Below are positions 1-5,921 of a stretch of DNA of 9,696 nucleotides, piece by piece. The stretch lies in contig JAEURM010000054.1 of the NCBI GenBank assembly GCA_016789245.1, forward strand, positions 1 through 9,696, read 5' to 3'. This DNA is from Anaerolineales bacterium. Lineage in GTDB: Bacteria; Chloroflexota; Anaerolineae; Anaerolineales; UBA6663. The notes under the pieces are model-generated. The model had not been told where the DNA came from. It saw only the letters and a list, made by a program, of their open reading frames with translations, and did no database searches. A program made the translations under genes and the position numbers. Each line of letters opens with the position of its first letter. Position 1 is the first letter of the stretch.

Positions 1-18
1 ATTACTCAAAATTATAGC

Positions 19-38
19 CCAGTGGTTACCAGTGGGTA
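19..38. repeat. Tandem 10-mer pair at the left edge
   Basis: CCAGTGGTTA (19-28) is followed directly by CCAGTGGGTA (29-38), and the next 20 bases continue with degenerate GTTGG/GATGG words. The stretch lies upstream of the adenosine deaminase gene and resembles the other degenerate short tandem repeats between genes in this window. I see no gene in bases 1-72. Confidence 0.5.
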
Positions 39-72
39 GTTGGTGATGGTTTGGGCGTAGCCCGCCAGCTTT

Positions 73-1098
73 ATGGCAGGTATAATTTCCAACGTGATTG
101 ACCCCCGCCTGCCCCTGATTGATTTGCACCGCCACTTGGACGGGAGTGTGCGGCTGGAAACGATTTTAGATTTAGGCCGCCAACACAATTTGCCTCTGCC
201 GTCTTTTGAAGTAGAAGGCCTGCGCCCGCACGTGCAAGTTTCTGAGCCGCAACCGGGCATTGTGGCTTTTTTGCAACGCTTTAAGTGGATGACGGGCGTG
301 CTGGTGAACGCCGAGGCGTGCCGCCGCATTGCCTATGAAAACGTGGAAGATGCGCGGCGTGAAGGCATTGATTACATTGAACTGCGGTTTAGCCCATGGT
401 TTATGGCCCAGCCGCATGGCTTGCACCCCGCCGCCGTGGTGGAGGCTGTGGCCGATGGCGCAGAATCCGGCGCGCGGCAGTTTGGCGTGAAAGTTAACCT
501 CATTGGTATCCTCAGCCGCCACTTTGGGCCAGAAATTGCGAGCGGTGAACTGAATGCTTTACTGCAACACAAAACCCGGTTGGTGGCGTTGGATTTAGCG
601 GGCGATGAAGGCAACTGGCCGGGCGGCTTATTTGTAGAGCACTTCCGCCGCGCGCGCCAAGCTGGCTGGCACATCACCGTTCACGCCGGTGAGGGCGGCG
701 GGCCGGAAAATGTGTGGCAGGCCATCCGCGAGCTAGGGGCCACGCGCATTGGCCACGCCGTGCGCGCCGCCGAAGACCCAGCTTTGTTAGAGTACATGCG
801 AGAGCACGCCATTGGCATTGAAGCCAACCTCACCAGCAATGTGCAAACCAGCACTGTGCCAGATTTTCCCAGCCACCCCCTCAAACGCTTTTTAGAAGCT
901 GGCCTGCTCGCCACCATCAATACGGATGACCCCGGCATTAGCGCCATTACTTTGCCCCATGAATACACCGTAGCCGCGCCCGCCGCTGGCCTCACGCCGG
1001 AGCAAATCCGGCAAGCGCAGGCCAACGCCCTCACGCTTGCCTTCCTCAAGGAACAGGAGCGGGCGGAGTTGGCGGCGAAGAAGCGCACTGTAAATTGA
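73..1098 (+). CDS. add: Adenosine deaminase
   Basis: Hydrolytic deamination of adenosine (and deoxyadenosine) to inosine in the cytosol, for purine salvage. The metal-dependent TIM-barrel deaminase signature is complete. The N-terminal HxH metal pair lies in LHRHLDGS (His19, His21), the substrate and metal residues in HAGEGG (His204, Glu207), a further His in RIGHAV (His228), and the metal-binding Asp pair in NTDDPG (Asp285, Asp286). The LDG after the first His pair is typical of adenosine rather than adenine deaminases. Length (341 aa) is normal. The ATG at 73 has no Shine-Dalgarno sequence, and an in-frame GTG at 94 sits 8 nt after a TATAAT box, so the real protein may begin at Val8, still upstream of the first catalytic motif. 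The stop overlaps the next gene by 4 nt, suggesting translational coupling. Confidence 0.93.
   Translation: MAGIISNVIDPRLPLIDLHRHLDGSVRLETILDLGRQHNLPLPSFEVEGLRPHVQVSEPQPGIVAFLQRFKWMTGVLVNAEACRRIAYENVEDARREGIDYIELRFSPWFMAQPHGLHPAAVVEAVADGAESGARQFGVKVNLIGILSRHFGPEIASGELNALLQHKTRLVALDLAGDEGNWPGGLFVEHFRRARQAGWHITVHAGEGGGPENVWQAIRELGATRIGHAVRAAEDPALLEYMREHAIGIEANLTSNVQTSTVPDFPSHPLKRFLEAGLLATINTDDPGISAITLPHEYTVAAPAAGLTPEQIRQAQANALTLAFLKEQERAELAAKKRTVN
81..86 (+). promoter_or_regulatory. Perfect -10 box (TATAAT) at the 5' end of the adenosine deaminase gene
   Basis: A perfect TATAAT sits 8 nt before an in-frame GTG at 94. That is the spacing expected if transcription starts at or next to the start codon (leaderless mRNA). 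I find no convincing -35 hexamer at 16-18 bp. If this box is used, the upstream ATG at 73 cannot be the start of the main product. The same geometry recurs at the two genes around 4360-4490. Confidence 0.45.
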
Positions 1099-1736
1099 AT
1101 TTCTCTGTGCTAACTGAAACTGAACTCCTGCGCGGCGTGCGGGCGCTAAGCCGCCGTGACCCGGATTTGCGCCGCATTGCCAAAACATACGGCCCGCCGC
1201 CGCTGTGGGAGCGCGAGCCGGGCTTTGTCACCCTCGTCTATCTCATCCTTGAACAACAAGTTTCGCTAGCCTCTGCCCGCGCCGCCTTCAACCGCTTGCG
1301 CACGGCCTGCCGCGGCCAAGTAACACCACGCCGCGTGCTAAAGTTTACTGATGCGGAAATGAAAGCGTTTGGCTTCAGCCGCCAAAAAATGTTGTACGCG
1401 CGTGAGCTGGCGCAGGCTATTTTGGCCAAACAATTTGTGCCAGAATCGCTGAGTGAAATGAGTGATGCGGACGCGCACGCCGAGCTAGTGAAGTTGAAAG
1501 GCATTGGCCGCTGGACGGCGGATAATTATTTGCTGATGTGTTTGCTGAGGCCTGATGTGTGGCCGCACGGTGATTTAGCTTTAGCTGTGGCCGTGCAAAA
1601 AGCCAAGGGCTTGCCCGCGCGCCCCAGTTATGATGAACTGACCGCAATGGCCGAGCAATGGAAGCCGTGGCGGGCCGTTGCCGCGCGTTTGTTTTGGCAT
1701 TACTATCTCAGTGAGAGAAAAAAACCTGCCGCCTAA
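1095..1736 (+). CDS. HhH-GPD DNA glycosylase, AlkA-like (DNA-3-methyladenine glycosylase II type)
   Basis: Probable base-excision-repair glycosylase removing alkylated purines. The helix-hairpin-helix motif is at about residues 131-143 (core LKGIGRWTAD). The Gly/Pro-rich loop leads to Asp160 in PHGDLAL, which corresponds by position to the catalytic Asp of the HhH-GPD superfamily. The segment EQQVS (about 53-57) matches the conserved helix start of AlkA-type enzymes. No C-terminal four-cysteine FeS loop is present, which argues against EndoIII or MutY. At 213 aa it has the compact two-domain form without the AlkA N-terminal domain. The start is taken as TTG at 1095, giving a TTGA overlap with the adenosine deaminase stop; no other in-frame start precedes the fold. 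Substrate range cannot be read from sequence. Confidence 0.85.
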   Translation: MNFSVLTETELLRGVRALSRRDPDLRRIAKTYGPPPLWEREPGFVTLVYLILEQQVSLASARAAFNRLRTACRGQVTPRRVLKFTDAEMKAFGFSRQKMLYARELAQAILAKQFVPESLSEMSDADAHAELVKLKGIGRWTADNYLLMCLLRPDVWPHGDLALAVAVQKAKGLPARPSYDELTAMAEQWKPWRAVAARLFWHYYLSERKKPAA

Positions 1737-1754
1737 AATTGGCAAGCACAAAGT

Positions 1755-2480
1755 ATGTTCAAACAGCTTGCCATCTGCCATTTGCTATTTGCCATTCTGC
1801 TCACTGCCTGCTCTGCGCCCGCCGCTCAATCCCTAACCCCTAATCCCTCACTCTCCTGCATCATGCCCAACGCTCAACCCATCCGCTTCCTCGCCCTCGG
1901 AGATTCTTACACCATTGGTGAAGCTGTGCCGGAAAGTGAGCGCTGGCCCGTGCAGTTGGCGGCCCGCCTGCAAGCGAACGGCGTGCAGATTGAGCCGCCG
2001 CAAATTATTGCCACCACCGGCTGGACGACGGACGAGCTTTCCGCCGGGATTGACTCGGTTAATCCGCAAGGCCCGTTTGAGTTGGTTTCACTGCTGATTG
2101 GCGTGAATAATCAATACCGTGGCCGCAGTGTGGATGAATACCGCGCAGAGTTTGTGGCACTGCTGGCGCGCGCCGTGAAGTACGCGGGCGATGAGCCTCA
2201 GCGCGTATTGGTGCTTTCAATTCCAGATTGGAGCGTGACGCCGTTTGCCAAGCCCGCAGACCGAACGCGGATTGCCAGCGAGATAGATGCCTTCAATGCG
2301 GTGAACGGCGAGGAAGCGGAGCGTGTGGGCGCGCATTACGTGGATATAACGCCCATCTCACGCCGCGCGGCGGATGAGCCGAACCTGATTGCCAGTGATG
2401 GCCTGCATCCCTCCGGCGCCATGTACGCCGAGTGGGCGGAATTGGCTTTCCCACAAGCCTGCGCGGCCATAACTCAATAA
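1755..2480 (+). CDS. SGNH/GDSL-family hydrolase, predicted lipoprotein
   Basis: Esterase or lipase-like hydrolase with the SGNH catalytic set: GDSYT (Ser51, block I), Gly89 in ATTGWTTDEL (block II), GVNNQ (Asn118, block III) and DGLHPS (Asp215, His218, block V). The N-terminus reads as a lipoprotein signal: a hydrophobic stretch at residues 5-18, a lipobox LTAC with Cys19, then an Ala/Ser/Pro linker. This would put the enzyme on the outer face of the membrane. The part encoding residues 5-14 is built from 7-nt tandem repeats, and so is that for residues 25-32. An alternative view is therefore that translation begins at Met37 (ATG at 1863), giving a cytosolic 205-aa enzyme. No Shine-Dalgarno supports either start. 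The reaction type is secure; the substrate is unknown. Confidence 0.85.
   Translation: MFKQLAICHLLFAILLTACSAPAAQSLTPNPSLSCIMPNAQPIRFLALGDSYTIGEAVPESERWPVQLAARLQANGVQIEPPQIIATTGWTTDELSAGIDSVNPQGPFELVSLLIGVNNQYRGRSVDEYRAEFVALLARAVKYAGDEPQRVLVLSIPDWSVTPFAKPADRTRIASEIDAFNAVNGEEAERVGAHYVDITPISRRAADEPNLIASDGLHPSGAMYAEWAELAFPQACAAITQ
1768..1795 (+). repeat. Heptameric tandem repeat, TTGCCAT type, four units
   Basis: Four contiguous 7-nt units: TTGCCAT at 1768, CTGCCAT at 1775, TTGCTAT at 1782 and TTGCCAT at 1789. They fall in the reading frame of the SGNH hydrolase and encode residues 5-14, the hydrophobic core of its predicted signal peptide. Because 7 is not a multiple of 3, the units are read in rotating frames, yet all give hydrophobic residues. 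Confidence 0.7.
1828..1855 (+). repeat. Heptameric tandem repeat, AATCCCT type
   Basis: AATCCCT at 1828, AACCCCT at 1835 and AATCCCT at 1842, with a decayed fourth unit CACTCTC at 1849. The array ends 8 nt before the alternative in-frame ATG at 1863. Read as protein it is the low-complexity linker after the lipobox; read as DNA it looks like the other intergenic heptad arrays. Confidence 0.65.
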
Positions 2481-2496
2481 CTAATAACCCATAACG
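2476..2496 (+). repeat. Heptameric tandem repeat, AATAACY type
   Basis: AATAACT at 2476, AATAACC at 2483 and CATAACG at 2490. The array begins at the stop codon of the SGNH hydrolase gene and ends 10 nt before the next ATG, filling the 25-bp gap. It leaves no Shine-Dalgarno for the downstream gene. Confidence 0.65.
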
Positions 2497-2505
2497 GATT
2501 GACTA

Positions 2506-3048
2506 ATGAAGCCCTTCAAACTCTTCACCCTCTTCGGTATCACCACCAGCATCACGCTGGTTAGCCTCGGCTCGTTTGCGCTGTGCGGCATTGCGTTGGC
2601 GTGGCTGGCTTCATCTCAATCTGGCCTGAGCGCGGGCGAGGGCTGGCTGGTGGGTATTTTGTGTGCGCTGGTAATGTTTTTGGGCGATTGGTTGCATGAT
2701 ATGGGGCATGCGTGGGTGGCGCGGCGTGTGGGCTACCCGATGACGGGCATTAGCTACTTTTCTATTTTGGCCAAATGTGAGTACCCGCCCAATGAGCCAG
2801 TTCTGCCGGGGAAGATTCACATTCAACGTGCGTTAGGCGGCTTTTGGGTGAATTTGCTGATTGGCGGCGCGGCGTTTTTGTTGCTCATCAGCGGCCCGCT
2901 TTGGCCAGCGTGGGCGTTTTGGGCGCTAGGCTTTGCGGCTTTTTACAACTTCGTCATTCTCGGCCTCGGCGCGCTCATTCCGCCGTTAGATGTTTTTGGC
3001 TTTCAGAATGATGGGGGCACTATCCTCAAACATTTGAGACAGAAGTGA
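2506..3048 (+). CDS. Polytopic membrane protein resembling M50 (site-2-protease-like) metallopeptidases, with a variant HDxGH motif
   Basis: A 180-aa membrane protein with hydrophobic segments near residues 13-36, 47-62, 112-131 and 134-160. At the end of the second is WLHDMGHAWVARRVG, the layout of the M50 zinc motif (HExxH followed by A..ARR.G) but with Asp65 where the general-base Glu is expected (His64, His68). Near the C-terminus, IPPLD and NDGGTIL (Asp162, Asp169) occupy the place of the M50 PPLDGG/NPDG motif that gives the third zinc ligand. In M50 enzymes both motifs lie at the membrane. The protein could be a divergent protease or an inactive relative. The ATG at 2506 follows a heptad array without a Shine-Dalgarno. 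The gene is co-directional with the SGNH hydrolase and convergent with the next gene. Confidence 0.6.
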   Translation: MKPFKLFTLFGITTSITLVSLGSFALCGIALAWLASSQSGLSAGEGWLVGILCALVMFLGDWLHDMGHAWVARRVGYPMTGISYFSILAKCEYPPNEPVLPGKIHIQRALGGFWVNLLIGGAAFLLLISGPLWPAWAFWALGFAAFYNFVILGLGALIPPLDVFGFQNDGGTILKHLRQK

Positions 3049-3072
3049 TTTGGGGAGCAGGGGCGAAAGTGT

Positions 3073-3117
3073 GCAGGTGAGACTCTCCCTTTCTCCCTTG
3101 TTCACCCGCCCACCTGC
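3073..3117. repeat. Inverted repeat in the convergent spacer, possible shared 3' end
   Basis: GCAGGTG (3073-3079) and CACCTGC (3111-3117) form a 7-bp inverted repeat with a 31-nt pyrimidine-rich loop, in the 87-bp gap between two convergent genes. There is no T-run, so it is not a textbook intrinsic terminator. The surrounding bases (GGGGAGC, AGGGGCG, CTCCCTT words) look like another degenerate short-repeat array. Confidence 0.35.
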
Positions 3118-3135
3118 CAACAAGCCTTCGCAAAA

Positions 3136-4356
3136 TCACTCCACCTCCACTGGCACGGCCACCACTCTAAAGCCTAAATTGGGCCGGCGTTTGAACGGAT
3201 AATCCCAATTTCTTTGAGCGCATCGCGAGCGTTTGAGTGGCGCATCAAAAGACCCGCCACGAATAACCACGCCCTCACCTTCTTGTGGGCCGGTTGGGTT
3301 CACAATCGCCTCGCGCCGCGCGTACTCCTCTGCATCAAATTTATCCGCGCACCACTCCCACACGTTGCCGCTCATATCACTCAAGCCAAACGGGCTATCA
3401 CCCGCTGGTGAAAACAAACCCACTGGCGTGGTGCTGTTGGCAAAATCATCCGCGTTGGTGCGTGTGGCATCCCACTCATTGCCCCACGGAAACACGCGTC
3501 CATCCACGCCGCGCGCCGCCTTCTCCCACTCCGCCTCCGTGGGCAAACGGAACCGCCAGCCCGGCCCCGTCAGCCACTGGCAAAACTCCAACGCATCATC
3601 CCAAGAAACGTTCGTCACCGGGTGAATATCATGATTGCTGGGAAAACTCCACGGCACGCCGGGCCGCACCGCGTGCTGAAAGGCCTGATATTGTTCGTAC
3701 GTCACCGGTGCTTGGCTGATAAAGTATTCACTCAAGCGGATGAGATGTTGCGGGCGCTCGGCGGCTACGGCCAACGGGTCTAGCAATGGGTCACTGCCCA
3801 TGCGGAATTCACCCGCCGGAATGCGCAGAAACGGCATCCACAATTCTGGTTGAAGGGAAACGATGAGCCTCTCGCTTTGCATGTGAGCGCGTGGATAACG
3901 CTCCCGCGCCGTTTTACGCGCCTGGGCTTCGGCTTCGGCGCGTTCGCGTTCGGCTTGGGCGGCGGCTTCCCGTTGGCGGCGGATAAAGTCCTCCGTCTTG
4001 CGGAGTTCGGCCTCCTGCCGTTCCCAATCGCGTGCGGCTTGGCGTTCACTGCGGTTGCGGCGCGGGCGGGCGGCCCGGAAGCCAAAGCCCGGCGCGGCAT
4101 CGTCATCGTACGTTGGAGTGCGGGCGGCCTGCGCGGCGCGTTCGCGCGCATCATAATCGCGCCGCTTGGTTGGGTCACTCAGCACGGTGTACGCGGCGTT
4201 AATTTTCTTCAGCCGCTCTTCGGCATACGCTTTCACTTTATCGCCTGCGCCCTGCAAACGGTCTGGGTGGTAAAGCTGAACCTGAATGCGGTACGCCGTC
4301 TTAATTTGCTCCGGCGTGGCATCCGGCGGCACGTCTAGTAGTTGGTAGAAATTCAC
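3136..4356 (-). CDS. J-domain protein fused to an FGE-sulfatase (SUMF1/EgtB/PvdO-type) domain
   Basis: Residues 1-72 form a J-domain with the HPD motif at 30-32 (LYHPDRLQG), the part that stimulates Hsp70/DnaK ATPase. Residues about 100-155 are a highly charged Arg/Glu/Ala-rich region likely to be a long helix or coiled coil. Residues about 168-402 are an FGE-sulfatase domain with its hallmarks: IPAGEFRMGS, PVTYEQY, PVTNVSWDDALEFCQWL, RLPTEAEWEKAARG, FPWGNEW, GLSDMSGNVWEWCAD, VIRGGSF and NLGFRVV. Of the two copper-binding cysteines of true formylglycine-generating enzymes, only the second seems present (Cys379 in RCAQR); the first position is Leu374 by my hand alignment. FGly synthesis is therefore unlikely, and a binding or other role is possible. 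No signal peptide is seen, so the protein is probably cytosolic. Start GTG at 4356 has no Shine-Dalgarno but lies 7 nt after an extended -10 box. It diverges from the metalloprotein gene. Confidence 0.88.
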   Translation of the reverse strand: MNFYQLLDVPPDATPEQIKTAYRIQVQLYHPDRLQGAGDKVKAYAEERLKKINAAYTVLSDPTKRRDYDARERAAQAARTPTYDDDAAPGFGFRAARPRRNRSERQAARDWERQEAELRKTEDFIRRQREAAAQAERERAEAEAQARKTARERYPRAHMQSERLIVSLQPELWMPFLRIPAGEFRMGSDPLLDPLAVAAERPQHLIRLSEYFISQAPVTYEQYQAFQHAVRPGVPWSFPSNHDIHPVTNVSWDDALEFCQWLTGPGWRFRLPTEAEWEKAARGVDGRVFPWGNEWDATRTNADDFANSTTPVGLFSPAGDSPFGLSDMSGNVWEWCADKFDAEEYARREAIVNPTGPQEGEGVVIRGGSFDAPLKRSRCAQRNWDYPFKRRPNLGFRVVAVPVEVE

Positions 4357-4362
4357 AGCCCA

Positions 4363-4371
4363 ACTTTACCA
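4363..4371 (-). promoter_or_regulatory. Extended -10 promoter for the J-FGE gene, likely leaderless
   Basis: On the minus strand TGG-TAAAGT (a TGn extended -10 followed by a -10-like hexamer) ends 7 nt before the GTG start at 4356. Transcription would begin at or next to the start codon. No good -35 is visible, which is usual for extended -10 promoters. Confidence 0.4.
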
Positions 4372-4379
4372 AAATTGAC

Positions 4380-4417
4380 AACGGATTGCTTAAGCGGATA
4401 AACGGATGGTAACGGAT
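4380..4417 (+). repeat. AACGGAT heptad copies in the divergent promoter region
   Basis: Exact AACGGAT occurs at 4380, 4401 and 4411. The first two are 21 nt (three heptads) apart, with decayed units between. The same word is also at 2493-2499, at the edge of another heptad array. The copies overlap the left arm of the inverted repeat at 4392-4440. Confidence 0.5.
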
Positions 4418-4440
4418 AGGCTCATCCGTTTTATCCGCTT
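4392..4440. repeat. Long inverted repeat between divergent genes (CGGATAA-type)
   Basis: The left arm at 4392-4408 (AAGCGGATAAACGGATG) is matched by the right arm at 4423-4440, whose complement has one extra A; the loop is 14 nt. This gives a 17-bp nearly perfect dyad in the middle of the 130-bp divergent spacer, between two opposed extended -10 boxes. It could be an operator for a dimeric regulator, a cruciform, or simply a repeat. The words inside the arms (CGGATAA, AACGGAT) belong to the dispersed heptad family. Confidence 0.7.
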
Positions 4441-4471
4441 ATCCGAGCCATAATCCGGTGACGAATTTTGT

Positions 4472-4480
4472 TGTTACAAT
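4472..4480 (+). promoter_or_regulatory. Extended -10 promoter for the HExxH membrane protein, likely leaderless
   Basis: TGT-TACAAT, an extended -10 with a near-consensus hexamer, ends 7 nt before the ATG at 4487; the bases between are pyrimidine-rich and contain no Shine-Dalgarno. The spacing is the same as at the divergent gene. Confidence 0.5.
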
Positions 4481-4486
4481 TCCCCC

Positions 4487-5866
4487 ATGAACACACGCAA
4501 CCGAACTATCCCGATAGTTTTAGCAACTTGTGGCATTTTGTTGTGCTTTATGGCTTGTGCCCTGGTGGTGGCCGGGGCGGCGGGCTATTACATTTATGCG
4601 CAAAGTAGCGTTACCTCCACGCCGCGCCCCACGCTAGACCCAAACAAAACACCTGAACCCGCACCCACGCCCAATGACGCCACCTTTGGCGAGATGGAAG
4701 AAATTCAGGCGTGGGTGATTGAGCAACGTGGCCTGCAACCGGTGGGTGACGCAGTGGAACGCAAATTCCTTTCTACGGATGAAGTGCTGGCGCGCCAATT
4801 GAAAGATTTTGAAGAAGATACCACTGACCAAGAGTGGGAAGATAGCGTGCTGATGTTGGAACTGCTGGGCCTTTTGCCGCCCGGCTTCGATTTAAAGAAT
4901 TTGTATTTGCGTTTGTACTCGGAAGGCGTAGCGGGTTTTTATGACCCGGATACAAAAGAGTTAGTGATAGTCTCTGAACAAGGTGATTTGAACGCGTATG
5001 AAAAAACCACTTTTGCCCATGAGTACAACCACGCTCTACAAGACCAAAATTATAAATTGCGGGATATGGGCTTTAGCGAAGAAGGCTGGGAAGAAGACTC
5101 TGAAAAAGCCGCCGCCCTGCAAGCTTTGTTAGAAGGCGATTCTACGCTGTTGGATGAGCAATATCAGCAAACGCTCACGCCGGCGGAAAAGCGCGAGTAT
5201 GACTCAGTGGTAAATGATGTGGATGTGAGCATCTACCGCGAAATGCCGGAGTACCTGCTACAAGACTTTTTCTTTCCGTATAGCCAAGGCTTAGATTTTG
5301 TGCGCCGCTATTACAAAGAAGGCGGTTGGACGCGCGTAGATGGGGTGTGGGCCGAGCCGCCGCTTTCCACAGAACACATTATTCACCCCGAAAAATATGA
5401 AGCGGGTGATAACCCCATCCCGGTGCCGCGCCCGGCGCTGACGGATACGCTTGGCTCTGGCTGGCGCGAGGTGGAGCGCAACGTGATGGGCGAGTGGTAC
5501 ACCTATTTGATTTTGGCCTACGGTGATGATACGGGCGCGCGGGTGAGTGCCAGCCGCGCCGCGCGGGCCGCTGAGGGCTGGGGCGGTGATAGTTATACGA
5601 TATATCGGCGGGATGCGGATAATCAGTTGGTGTTGGCCATGCACTGGCAATGGGATACGCAGGATGATGCGGATGAGTTTGTAGCGGCGTTCACGCAATA
5701 CGCGGATGACCGTTTCAGCCGCACGGTAGAGTATCCGGGCGCGCAGTGTTGGGAAGCCGCGCAATTACACTGCCTCTTCACCAACGGCGTGCACACCCTC
5801 TGGCTAGCCGCGCCAGACCAAGCCACGCTAGAAAACGTGTTGGCGTTGTATCCGGATTTGAAATAG
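4487..5866 (+). CDS. Membrane-anchored putative zinc metallopeptidase with HEYNH motif, family not recognised
   Basis: Residues 9-38 form one transmembrane segment, probably an uncleaved anchor, followed by a Thr/Pro-rich linker (about 41-63), so the bulk (about 65-459) would lie outside the cell. FAHEYNHALQDQ holds an HExxH zinc motif (His178, Glu179, His182), preceded by GFYDPDTKELVIVSE, a strand-turn-strand often seen before such motifs. ALLEGDST (Glu216, Asp218), 34 residues past the second His, is a plausible third ligand as in gluzincins. PPLSTEHIIHPEKY (291-304) looks like a conserved second motif. The C-terminal third (about 330-459) is an alpha/beta region with two Cys (421, 429). 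The exact family and substrate are unknown to me. ATG at 4487 fits the leaderless promoter. The HAD gene follows after 55 bp. Confidence 0.7.
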   Translation: MNTRNRTIPIVLATCGILLCFMACALVVAGAAGYYIYAQSSVTSTPRPTLDPNKTPEPAPTPNDATFGEMEEIQAWVIEQRGLQPVGDAVERKFLSTDEVLARQLKDFEEDTTDQEWEDSVLMLELLGLLPPGFDLKNLYLRLYSEGVAGFYDPDTKELVIVSEQGDLNAYEKTTFAHEYNHALQDQNYKLRDMGFSEEGWEEDSEKAAALQALLEGDSTLLDEQYQQTLTPAEKREYDSVVNDVDVSIYREMPEYLLQDFFFPYSQGLDFVRRYYKEGGWTRVDGVWAEPPLSTEHIIHPEKYEAGDNPIPVPRPALTDTLGSGWREVERNVMGEWYTYLILAYGDDTGARVSASRAARAAEGWGGDSYTIYRRDADNQLVLAMHWQWDTQDDADEFVAAFTQYADDRFSRTVEYPGAQCWEAAQLHCLFTNGVHTLWLAAPDQATLENVLALYPDLK

Positions 5867-5868
5867 GC

Positions 5869-5918
5869 GGTTATTAGTTGTTGGTTATTCTCTCCGTAAC
5901 TAAGAACCAATAACTGAT
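5869..5918. repeat. Two heptad arrays in inverted orientation forming a hairpin
   Basis: GGTTATT at 5869, AGTTGTT at 5876 and GGTTATT at 5883 are in 7-nt register. On the other side, 5902-5915 reads AAGAACCAATAACT, nearly the complement of 5876-5889: 14-nt arms with one wobble and one mismatch, and a 12-nt loop. The structure fills the gap between the metalloprotein and HAD genes and could act as a weak terminator or RNA hairpin. The words match the arrays at 2476-2496 and 9570-9590. Confidence 0.6.
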
Positions 5919-5921
5919 TTT

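Noticed and set aside
3850..4338. 162-aa plus-strand reading frame opposite the J-FGE gene
   Set aside because: It lies antisense to the J-domain and charged linker, whose motifs (HPD, helical repeats) are clearly real. The frame is an expected shadow in GC-rich DNA.
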